This document shows, piece after piece, positions 1 through 5,646 of a DNA stretch of 9,461 bases. The notes under the pieces were generated by a model. That model was not told where the DNA came from. It made no database searches and was given only the letters and a program-made list of their open reading frames with translations. Numbering within the stretch: position 1 is the stretch's first letter; the number at the start of each line of letters is the position of its first letter. Location of the stretch: positions 1-9,461 of the forward strand of contig CANBTO010000162.1 of NCBI GenBank assembly GCA_947372405.1, written 5' to 3'. The translations under genes and the position numbers were made by a program. The stretch is from Verrucomicrobiaceae bacterium. Its GTDB lineage: Bacteria; Verrucomicrobiota; Verrucomicrobiae; Verrucomicrobiales; Akkermansiaceae.

Positions 1-2046
1 GATGCGGGCACTGTTATAAACCACACCAAAGGCGACGATGGTGGCGAGCACGAAATACAACTTGCGGATGATGCCGATGCTCTGGCCGGTGGTATCGCGG
101 AAGGCGTTGAGCTGATCCCGTTTCACCATCACCACGGCGGCGCGCGGCGTGTCCTTGAGCGAGCGCATGAACTCGGCCCAGCGCTGGTGATCCAGTGTTA
201 GATAGGCGCCGTTCACCGTATCGCCCTCCATCATCAGCCGCCGCAGCGTGGAAATATCCATGTACGCCGCCACCCCCGCGAAGTCGGTGACGAGACCACG
301 GATGGGGATGTGTAAAACCGGCCGCCGCCCCTCCAACACCGCGACCTCCACCTCATCGCCAATCTGTGCGCCGATGACTTCGGCGAGTTTTTTCGACATC
401 AGCAAGCCATCCTCCGGCATCGTGATCGGATGGCTCTTCTCGTCTAGCAGACGGTTGAGATTCGCCCCCGGTGCGATGCCCGTTACCGAGAGTTTCCGGT
501 GGTGTTGGCCATAAGTCAGCCGTGCCTGGACACTGCGGATCGGCTCAGCACAGATGACACCGGGCAGGTGTTCGAGATCATGAAACCCGCGTCCGCCGGT
601 CGGCTCAGTTAGAAAAACTGAAACGTCCTGCCGCTGTTGGCTGTTCCATTGAAATGTTAGCAAATAGTCGATGCTGTCGCTCATCGCGCCCGGCAGCACC
701 ATCAGCCCCGTCGCCAGCGCGAGGCCGCAGCAGGTGAAAACCGCCTGCCATGGCCGTCGCTCAATGTTGCGCAACGCCATCCGGAAGGTCGGGCTGAACC
801 AGCATGTCAGGCCGATCCGCTCGAACAACGATGGCTTGAAATCCGCCGGCGGCTCGGGCCGCATCGCCTCGGCGGGTGGCAATTTCACCGCCTGCCAGAC
901 GACCGTTAGAACACCCAGCACGGAGGCTCCAAGGCAGACCCCCAAGGCCAGACCAAGCGCGCTGTAGTCCATTTTAAACACCAGCGAGGGGAAACGGAAA
1001 AACAGCGTGTACATGTTCACCAGCACCGCACCAAGCAAGCGCCCGCCAAGCCCGCCGATGACGGTTCCCAGCATGCCGATGACCAACACGAATTTCAAAA
1101 AATGTCCGCCAACCTGCCACGATGAATAACCGAGCGCCTTCATCTGCGCGATCTGCTCGCGTTGTAACCGGACGATCCGCGCCAGCACCGCGTTCACCAT
1201 GAATGCCGCTACGCTGAGAAAAATCAGCGGATAGGCGATGGATAGCGAATGCAGCACCCGCAGCTCGTCATCCAAGCGCTGGGCGGAGGCCTGTTCCTTG
1301 CGGGTGAATGCCCCGCCAGCGCCATACGGGGCGAGCACCCGGTCCATCTCCCCGATCACCGGGCCGGGCTCGGCGCCGGGCGCGAGGTCGATACAGACGT
1401 CATTGAATGCGCCATCCAAATCGTAAGCCACCGCCAGCGCCTGATAGTTCATCCAGATCACGCTGAAGCGCTTGTGGTTCGGCAGCGTCTCGCCCAGCCG
1501 CGCCTCGAACACATACTCAGGCGACAGGCCGATCCCGCAGATCTGCAAGGTCTCCCGCCGCCCGTTGATCACGGCCACCAGTGAGTCGCCGGTTTTCAGG
1601 CCGTTCGCATCGGCAAAGGATTCGCCTAACACCACCTCGCGCCGTTCGTCCGAACGGGGTAATCGGCCCGTGCGCAGAAATAGCCGGTTGAGCTTCTGCG
1701 GGCCACCATCCTTCGGCAGTGAGATGATGTGGCCTGTCGCAGGTTCTGATAGTCCGGGCAGATCCAGAGTCACATCCACCGCCACCCGCGTTTCCACCGT
1801 CGCCACTCCGGGCAGCGTCGCAAGCTGGTCCGCCACGGCCAGCGGTGCGCGCTTGAGTGTCGCGAAAATATCCGCCATCGCATATTTCTGATAATATGCC
1901 CCCCGCGTCGTCTCCAGCGTCATGATCAGCGAGCGCGTCATGATCATCATCGCCAAGCCACACGCCATGACCAGACTCACCGCGAAGACTTGGCCCTTCA
2001 TCTTGCCAAGGTCACGCAGCAGTTTCCGGTCGAGAGGGTGGATCAT
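1..2046 (-). CDS. ABC transporter permease, FtsX/MacB family (C-terminus cut by window edge)
   Basis: The frame is open from an ATG at 2046 down to base 1, giving 682 residues with no stop, so the C-terminus lies outside the window. It is an inner-membrane permease of the FtsX/LolC/MacB superfamily, which couples cytoplasmic ATP hydrolysis to movement of lipoproteins, lipids or exported compounds at the periplasmic side. Visible layout: hydrophobic segment at about 18-40, a MacB-like periplasmic core at about 45-260, three membrane segments at about 268-290, 316-343 and 361-385, a fifth at about 434-456, a second periplasmic core at about 465-650, and the start of another membrane segment at about 661-680. 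The loop 'QIAQMKALGYSSWQV' (298-312) and 'KLPPAEAMRP' (388-397) are typical of the FtsX fold. By analogy with about 780-800 residue relatives, two membrane helices are probably missing. The start has no Shine-Dalgarno sequence. The ATPase gene 45 bases upstream is its obvious partner; no periplasmic adaptor gene is visible. The substrate cannot be told. Confidence 0.9.
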   Translation of the reverse strand, partial: MIHPLDRKLLRDLGKMKGQVFAVSLVMACGLAMMIMTRSLIMTLETTRGAYYQKYAMADIFATLKRAPLAVADQLATLPGVATVETRVAVDVTLDLPGLSEPATGHIISLPKDGGPQKLNRLFLRTGRLPRSDERREVVLGESFADANGLKTGDSLVAVINGRRETLQICGIGLSPEYVFEARLGETLPNHKRFSVIWMNYQALAVAYDLDGAFNDVCIDLAPGAEPGPVIGEMDRVLAPYGAGGAFTRKEQASAQRLDDELRVLHSLSIAYPLIFLSVAAFMVNAVLARIVRLQREQIAQMKALGYSSWQVGGHFLKFVLVIGMLGTVIGGLGGRLLGAVLVNMYTLFFRFPSLVFKMDYSALGLALGVCLGASVLGVLTVVWQAVKLPPAEAMRPEPPADFKPSLFERIGLTCWFSPTFRMALRNIERRPWQAVFTCCGLALATGLMVLPGAMSDSIDYLLTFQWNSQQRQDVSVFLTEPTGGRGFHDLEHLPGVICAEPIRSVQARLTYGQHHRKLSVTGIAPGANLNRLLDEKSHPITMPEDGLLMSKKLAEVIGAQIGDEVEVAVLEGRRPVLHIPIRGLVTDFAGVAAYMDISTLRRLMMEGDTVNGAYLTLDHQRWAEFMRSLKDTPRAAVVMVKRDQLNAFRDTTGQSIGIIRKLYFVLATIVAFGVVYNSARI

Positions 2047-2058
2047 GGCGAGAAATCG

Positions 2059-2094
2059 GACTTATAAGTCATATAGGTCGTATTAGTCCTATCA
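2059..2094. repeat. Four degenerate tandem 9-base repeats between the ABC genes
   Basis: Read on the plus strand, the gap splits into GACTTATAA, GTCATATAG, GTCGTATTA and GTCCTATCA, consensus GWCNTATNR, in exact 9-base register. The first unit and the start of the second form a perfect 12-base palindrome, GACTTATAAGTC (2059-2070). The array fills nearly all of the space between the ATPase stop (2092-2094) and the permease start (2046). It is much richer in A and T than the flanking genes. Its function is unknown; it could be a spacer repeat, a binding site or an RNA element within the transporter mRNA. Confidence 0.6.
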
Positions 2095-2829
2095 CCATTT
2101 GAGTTGTGAGGCAGGCAGGCGGATTTCGTTGCGTTGGGATTTAACGATTTTTCCATCTGATAGATATAAGACCCGATCCGCCATTTCCGCCATCACGGCG
2201 TTGTGGGTGATGATGACGGTGAGCGTGCCGAGCTCGCGGTTGATGCGCTCCACGGCCTCCAGCACCGCGATGCCGGTGGTGACGTCGAGCGCGCCGGTGG
2301 GCTCGTCACACAACAGGACCTCCGGGCGCTTGGCGATGGCGCGGGCGATGGCCACGCGCTGCTGCTCGCCGCCGGATAGTTGTGAGGGAAAATGATCCAT
2401 CCGCGCGTTTAGACCGACCATTTCCAACGCCTCTTCCGGTGACATGGGATCGCGGGAAATGCCGGTAATGAGCGCGACGTTTTCACGGGCCGTTAGACTG
2501 GGGATGAGGTTGTAGAATTGGAACACGAAGCCCACGCAGTTGCGGCGGAATAGAGTGAGCGTGTTTTCATCCGCGCCATCCAACGGCCAGCCCTTGTAGA
2601 TCAGGTTTCCCGCAGTTGGCACGTCGAGTCCGCCGAGGATGTTGAGCAGGGTCGATTTCCCGCTGCCGGACGCGCCGAGCAGGCAGACGAACTCGCCGGC
2701 GTTCAGCTCGATGTCCACGCCATGCAAAGCCACCACATCCAGTTCGCCGGTGTGATAGACCTTGCGCACCCCTCGCGCCTCGTAAACGACTCCCGTGGAA
2801 ACCGGCGGTGGGGGGGAATTGGCATTCAT
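2092..2829 (-). CDS. ABC transporter ATP-binding protein, LolD/MacB type
   Basis: This is the cytoplasmic nucleotide-binding subunit that should power the permease encoded just downstream. Counting from the ATG at 2829 (245 residues), all ABC ATPase motifs are intact: Walker [10 protein letters not shown] at 52-60, Q-loop glutamine at about 104 in 'VFQFYNL', signature LSGGEQQR at 151-158, Walker B 'VLLCDE' at 171-176, D-loop 'ALD' just after, and H-loop histidine at about 209 in 'IITHNA'. The '[16 protein letters not shown]' stretch is characteristic of the LolD/MacB/FtsE branch (COG1136-like), which pairs with FtsX-type permeases. A GTG at 2856 in the same frame would add 9 residues; I prefer the ATG because the family usually starts close to the 'ARGVRKVY' strand, but neither start has a convincing Shine-Dalgarno sequence. 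The product is full length for the family. The gene is divergent from the DUF4159 gene. Confidence 0.93.
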   Translation of the reverse strand: MNANSPPPPVSTGVVYEARGVRKVYHTGELDVVALHGVDIELNAGEFVCLLGASGSGKSTLLNILGGLDVPTAGNLIYKGWPLDGADENTLTLFRRNCVGFVFQFYNLIPSLTARENVALITGISRDPMSPEEALEMVGLNARMDHFPSQLSGGEQQRVAIARAIAKRPEVLLCDEPTGALDVTTGIAVLEAVERINRELGTLTVIITHNAVMAEMADRVLYLSDGKIVKSQRNEIRLPASQLKW

Positions 2830-2886
2830 CGGGCTGCCGGAAAATAGCAGGCCCACGGTCGATCACAACCCCCGCCTCACATTCTC

Positions 2887-2942
2887 ATGGATCCATTGAA
2901 TGAAAGCACCGGCGACCTGCGTTTTAACGATTGGATTCAATG
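2887..2942. promoter_or_regulatory. Divergent intergenic region with palindrome and inverted repeat
   Basis: The ATPase gene (minus) and the DUF4159 gene (plus) diverge, so the roughly 125 bases between them should hold both promoters. A perfect 10-base palindrome, ATGGATCCAT, lies at 2887-2896. Overlapping it, CATTGAAT at 2894-2901 is repeated inverted as ATTCAATG at 2935-2942, with 33 bases between the arms. Such symmetry suits a dimeric regulator, but short repeats also arise by chance. I could not place clear -35 and -10 boxes. Confidence 0.3.
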
Positions 2943-2954
2943 CAATTTACCGCC

Positions 2955-4430
2955 ATGAAAGCTATCCCCGCCGTCTTGTTCGCGCTTTGCCCCGTGGTCG
3001 CCCTCGCCGCGCCTACCCCGCCCGAGCCACCGCCCTTGCAGAATCCCAAGCCCCCGCCAGCGCAGGTTTCCTCATCCGAGGGCATGCCGCCGCTGCCTTA
3101 TCCAGCCGTCCCGCAGAAGCGCCAGGAACATAAGAATCCGCCGCAGCCACCGGTCCTGCTCACCAAAATCCGCACCGGCGATGCCGAGGACTGGGCGCGC
3201 ACGCCGCACGATTTGAAAAAACTGCTCGAATGGATGAGCGGGGAAATGGGCGTGAATTTCAGCTCCAATATCAAGACCTGGCGGGACGTCTCGACCAATC
3301 CCCGCGAGAATCCGGTGCTCTACCGCTCCGGTTACAAACCCTTCAAACTCTCTCCCGAGGAGATCACCCGGATGCGCGAATATGTGCGGAATGGCGGCAC
3401 CATCCTATTCAACGCCCTCGTCGGTCACCCGGATTTCTATCAGTCCGCAGTCGCCGCCGCGCAGGAAATCCTGCCGGAAAACCCAGTCTATCGGCTGCGT
3501 CTGGATCACCCGATGTTTCGCGCCTATCATGAGATTAAACAGGTGAAATACCGCGAGCGTGCGATCAAGGATGGCGTGGTGAAGGATAATTTCCCCTGGT
3601 TCGACGGGGTGGACATCGACAACCGCACCGCCATCATCATCTCGCGCTTTGACATCGCAATGGGTTGGGAAAAAAACCGTCACGATTCGTGGGGCTACGA
3701 GGATGAGGACGCCCGGCGACTCGGCGCAAATCTCGTTTCCTACGTCACCGCCATGCAGGAGGCCGGTCGCAGCACGGGCAAGAGCGTAGAACTCGCCGAC
3801 GGCGGCGGCAGCAAGGCGGGCAGTCTGCGCGTCGGCTGGGTCGCCCACGCCGGACCTTGGAAAACCCGGCCTGCCGCCATGCCCATGTTGTTGCGGAAAT
3901 TCAATGAAGCCACCGGTGCTCCGGTCTCCTTCGACTGGCGCGAGGTTTCTCTATCAGACGCCTCGATGTTTGAGACGCCGCTGCTCTATCTAACCGGCAC
4001 AACTGATTTTGCGCTCGGCGAAAACGAACGCGCTAACCTGCGGCAGTTCCTGATGAAAGGCGGCGTAATCTTCGCGGAGGCGGGCGATGGTCGCGCCTCT
4101 TTCGACACCGCCTTCCGTGCGGAAATGGCGAAGGTGCTGGCGGATCACCCGCTGGTTCCGGTGCCTGCGAACTCCCCGCTCTGCCACCAACCGAACGAAG
4201 TGGGCATGGTCAAAGTCCGCCCCGCGCTGTCCGCCCAACTCGACAACCGCAAGACCACCGCACCGGAATTGTTCACTGCGGAGATCAATGGTTCCACCGC
4301 CATCATCTACTGCCCCCGCGATCTATCGGCCGGCTGGGAACAAGCCCCCGCCCCCTATGCCATCGGCTACGAACCGGCGGATTCCACCGCGCTTGGAGTT
4401 AATATATTGTTCCATGCTTTGGTTAAATAA
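2955..4430 (+). CDS. Secreted protein with two tandem DUF4159 domains
   Basis: This is a predicted periplasmic protein of 491 residues. The ATG at 2955 is chosen because it begins directly with a type I signal peptide: Lys2, a hydrophobic core, and a probable cut near 'VALA-A' at about residue 18-19; upstream in-frame starts (TTG 2931, ATG 2940) would put polar residues ahead of it. A proline-rich linker follows (about 20-67). Two copies of the DUF4159 fold come next, at about 65-267 and 290-489. They share 'PVLYRSG'/'PLLYLTG', 'REYVRNGGTILF'/'RQFLMKGGVIF', 'LDHPMF'/'NSPLC', 'TAIIISRFDIAMGWE'/'TAIIYCPRDLSAGWE', and a closing 'LGANLVSYV'/'LGVNILFHA'. DUF4159 has a GATase1-like fold without a known reaction and is commonly encoded beside DUF58, BatA-like and VWA genes, as here. 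No catalytic Cys-His-Glu triad is evident, so a binding or scaffold role is likelier than enzymatic activity. There is no Shine-Dalgarno sequence. Confidence 0.85.
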   Translation: MKAIPAVLFALCPVVALAAPTPPEPPPLQNPKPPPAQVSSSEGMPPLPYPAVPQKRQEHKNPPQPPVLLTKIRTGDAEDWARTPHDLKKLLEWMSGEMGVNFSSNIKTWRDVSTNPRENPVLYRSGYKPFKLSPEEITRMREYVRNGGTILFNALVGHPDFYQSAVAAAQEILPENPVYRLRLDHPMFRAYHEIKQVKYRERAIKDGVVKDNFPWFDGVDIDNRTAIIISRFDIAMGWEKNRHDSWGYEDEDARRLGANLVSYVTAMQEAGRSTGKSVELADGGGSKAGSLRVGWVAHAGPWKTRPAAMPMLLRKFNEATGAPVSFDWREVSLSDASMFETPLLYLTGTTDFALGENERANLRQFLMKGGVIFAEAGDGRASFDTAFRAEMAKVLADHPLVPVPANSPLCHQPNEVGMVKVRPALSAQLDNRKTTAPELFTAEINGSTAIIYCPRDLSAGWEQAPAPYAIGYEPADSTALGVNILFHALVK

Positions 4431-4500
4431 AGTCGCAAAGGCCGCAGAGGAACGCAAAGCGGATTCTATTAAATCCCCTATCTCCGATCTCCTATCATCT
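4431..4500. repeat. CGCARAG repeat and CCTATC repeat after the DUF4159 gene
   Basis: Directly after the stop codon, three CGCARAG units occur at 4434-4440, 4443-4449 and 4453-4459, spaced 9 and 10 bases apart. They are followed by two near-identical decamers, ATCCCCTATC (4473-4482) and ATCTCCTATC (4487-4496). Neither resembles a terminator hairpin. The second pair recalls the TCCTATCA at the end of the 9-base array between the ABC genes. These look like low-complexity intergenic repeats of unknown role. Confidence 0.5.
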
Positions 4501-4530
4501 GTTTAGAATTTAAGATTTAATCTTTTAAAA
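4501..4530 (+). promoter_or_regulatory. AT-rich leader of the DUF58 gene
   Basis: The 30 bases before the DUF58 start are almost entirely A and T. They begin with GTTTAGAATTTAA (4501-4513), 12 of 13 bases identical to a sequence 39 bases before the BatA-like gene. A 13-base palindrome, AAGATTTAATCTT, lies at 4512-4524. There is no Shine-Dalgarno sequence. An unstructured A/U-rich leader could itself aid initiation, or the tract could be part of a promoter; the sequence alone does not decide. Confidence 0.35.
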
Positions 4531-5430
4531 ATGCCCGGCTTTTCCGATTTTCTATCACCCGAAACCATGCGGCGGCTTGACCACCTCGCGCTTGGCTCGC
4601 GGTGGACGGCGGAGGGCGGGCGGGCGGGCCAGCATTCGAGCGCGGTCAAGGGCGCGAGTGTCGAGTTCCGCGACCACCGCGACTATGTGCAGGGCGACAG
4701 TTTGCGGCATCTCGATTGGAAGGTCTTTGGTCGTAGCGAACGCTATTTCATCAAACAATTCCAAGAGGAAACCAGCCTGCGTGTCCACCTCGTGTTAGAC
4801 GCGTCCGCGTCGATGGCATTCCGGCATTCGGGCAAACTCACGAAATTTGAATTCGCCCGCGAGTTGGCTGCCGGGGCGGCCTATCTGGCGAGCCACCAGC
4901 AGGATTCCTTCGGCCTTGTGGTCTATGACGATCAGGTTCGCACTTGGCTCCCGGCCAAGGGCGGGACGCGTCACACTAGGCATTTTCTCGAAGCCCTCGC
5001 CGCCCATCAACCCGCCGGCCGCACGGATACCGGCAAGGCGCTGGAAGCGTTGGCGGAAGGCATGGCCCGTCGGGGATTGGTGCTGATGTTGTCCGACTTG
5101 TTGGACGCGCCGGATGCGGTGTTCCGCGCGCTCGCGCATTTCCGCCGGCGCGGGCATGATGTGGTGTTGGTGCAAGTGTTAGACCCGGCGGAGCTCGATC
5201 TGCCCTTCGACGGTGTGTCCGACTTCATCGACATGGAAACCGGCGAACGCCTCGAAGCGGATGCCGCCCTCGTCCGGGCCGCTTATCGCGAAGCCATCGG
5301 CACGGCGATCCAAGGATTTCGCAATCGCTGCGGCGGCCTACGCGTGGATTTCCGCATCGCCACCACCGACCGCACACCGAGCGATTTCCTGAATGAATTG
5401 TTAGCCTCCCGCAAGCGCCTAGGAGCATGA
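4531..5430 (+). CDS. DUF58 domain protein with VWA-type metal site
   Basis: This is a soluble cytoplasmic protein of 299 residues, close to the family norm. The DUF58 hallmark runs at about 45-80: 'EFRDHRDYVQGDSLRHLDWK' followed by 'KQFQEE'. It leads into a VWA-like domain with a complete metal-ion-dependent adhesion site: D90-A-S92-A-S94 in 'VLDASASM', a threonine in 'RTDTGKAL' (about 164-171), and an aspartate in 'LMLSDLLDAP' (about 189). There is no signal peptide or membrane segment. DUF58 proteins are typically encoded with MoxR-type AAA ATPases and membrane VWA proteins, and are thought to be part of a chaperone or assembly module; the exact reaction is unknown. Here the gene sits 100 bases after the DUF4159 gene and 216 bases before the BatA-like gene. 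The start ATG has an A/T-rich leader rather than a ribosome binding site. I am confident of the family, but not of the biological target. Confidence 0.92.
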   Translation: MPGFSDFLSPETMRRLDHLALGSRWTAEGGRAGQHSSAVKGASVEFRDHRDYVQGDSLRHLDWKVFGRSERYFIKQFQEETSLRVHLVLDASASMAFRHSGKLTKFEFARELAAGAAYLASHQQDSFGLVVYDDQVRTWLPAKGGTRHTRHFLEALAAHQPAGRTDTGKALEALAEGMARRGLVLMLSDLLDAPDAVFRALAHFRRRGHDVVLVQVLDPAELDLPFDGVSDFIDMETGERLEADAALVRAAYREAIGTAIQGFRNRCGGLRVDFRIATTDRTPSDFLNELLASRKRLGA

Positions 5431-5452
5431 AACTAAAGATGATATTCCGTTT

Positions 5453-5516
5453 CCATCCATGCTATCGAATGAGCGAAATTTTACGAGTGGTCCGTAAAGC
5501 TCAGATTGATGGATGG
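5453..5516. other. Nested inverted repeats, possible structured RNA or DNA element
   Basis: Three nested pairings can be drawn by eye: CCATCCAT (5453-5460) with ATGGATGG (5509-5516); AATGAGC (5468-5474) with GCTC plus ATT (5499-5507, bulged AG); and TTTACG (5480-5485) with CGTAAA (5493-5498) around a 7-base loop. The element follows the DUF58 stop by about 20 bases. It matches no riboswitch or ncRNA that I recognise. Confidence 0.35.
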
Positions 5517-5525
5517 CCGTGCCGG

Positions 5526-5558
5526 GTTGTGGTTGCGGCGAGACGCCTCAACCACGAC
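5526..5558. repeat. REP-like hairpin between the DUF58 and BatA-like genes
   Basis: The arm GTTGTGGTTG (5526-5535) pairs with CAACCACGAC (5549-5558), including one G-T wobble. After a single C/T mismatch, GGCG (5537-5540) pairs with CGCC (5544-5547) around the three-base loop AGA. That gives 14 pairs in 33 bases. It is not followed by a T-run, so a classical terminator is unlikely. The size and shape fit a repetitive extragenic palindrome that could stabilise upstream mRNA or attenuate read-through. It could also be a remnant of a small mobile element; a genome-wide copy count would tell. Confidence 0.6.
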
Positions 5559-5607
5559 TACACACGCTGTCCGTCACAATAAATTTCACGCGACACTAGC
5601 CTCTTAA

Positions 5608-5646
5608 GTTTAGAAATTAATACTTTATATTTAGCGCTTTCTCTGC
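5608..5646 (+). promoter_or_regulatory. AT-rich leader of the BatA-like gene
   Basis: The tract starts with GTTTAGAAATTAA (5608-5620), nearly the same as the leader of the DUF58 gene, and continues with a TTTATATTTA run that could supply a -10 element. No clear -35 box or Shine-Dalgarno sequence is present before the ATG at 5647. The sharp fall in GC against the flanking genes and its recurrence before two genes suggest a promoter or initiation leader. Confidence 0.35.

Noticed and set aside
1472..1963. Overlapping open frames on both strands within the permease region
   Set aside because: They are out of frame with the 682-codon permease frame, which shows FtsX and MacB features along its whole length.
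2059..2094. CRISPR-like array
   Set aside because: The units are only 9 bases long, degenerate and without spacers.
2931..2954. Earlier starts (TTG 2931, ATG 2940) for the DUF4159 gene
   Set aside because: They would place polar residues ahead of a textbook signal peptide that begins at the ATG at 2955.
2900..3133. Plus-strand open frame of 77 residues at the start of the DUF4159 gene
   Set aside because: It overlaps the signal peptide region in another frame and has no domain or ribosome binding site.
3405..3848. Minus-strand open frame (147 residues) opposite the DUF4159 gene
   Set aside because: No recognisable domain and no start signal; the opposite strand carries two clear DUF4159 repeats.
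5526..5558. Rho-independent terminator after the DUF58 gene
   Set aside because: The hairpin is strong, but no T-run follows on either strand at the right place and the next gene lies in the same direction.
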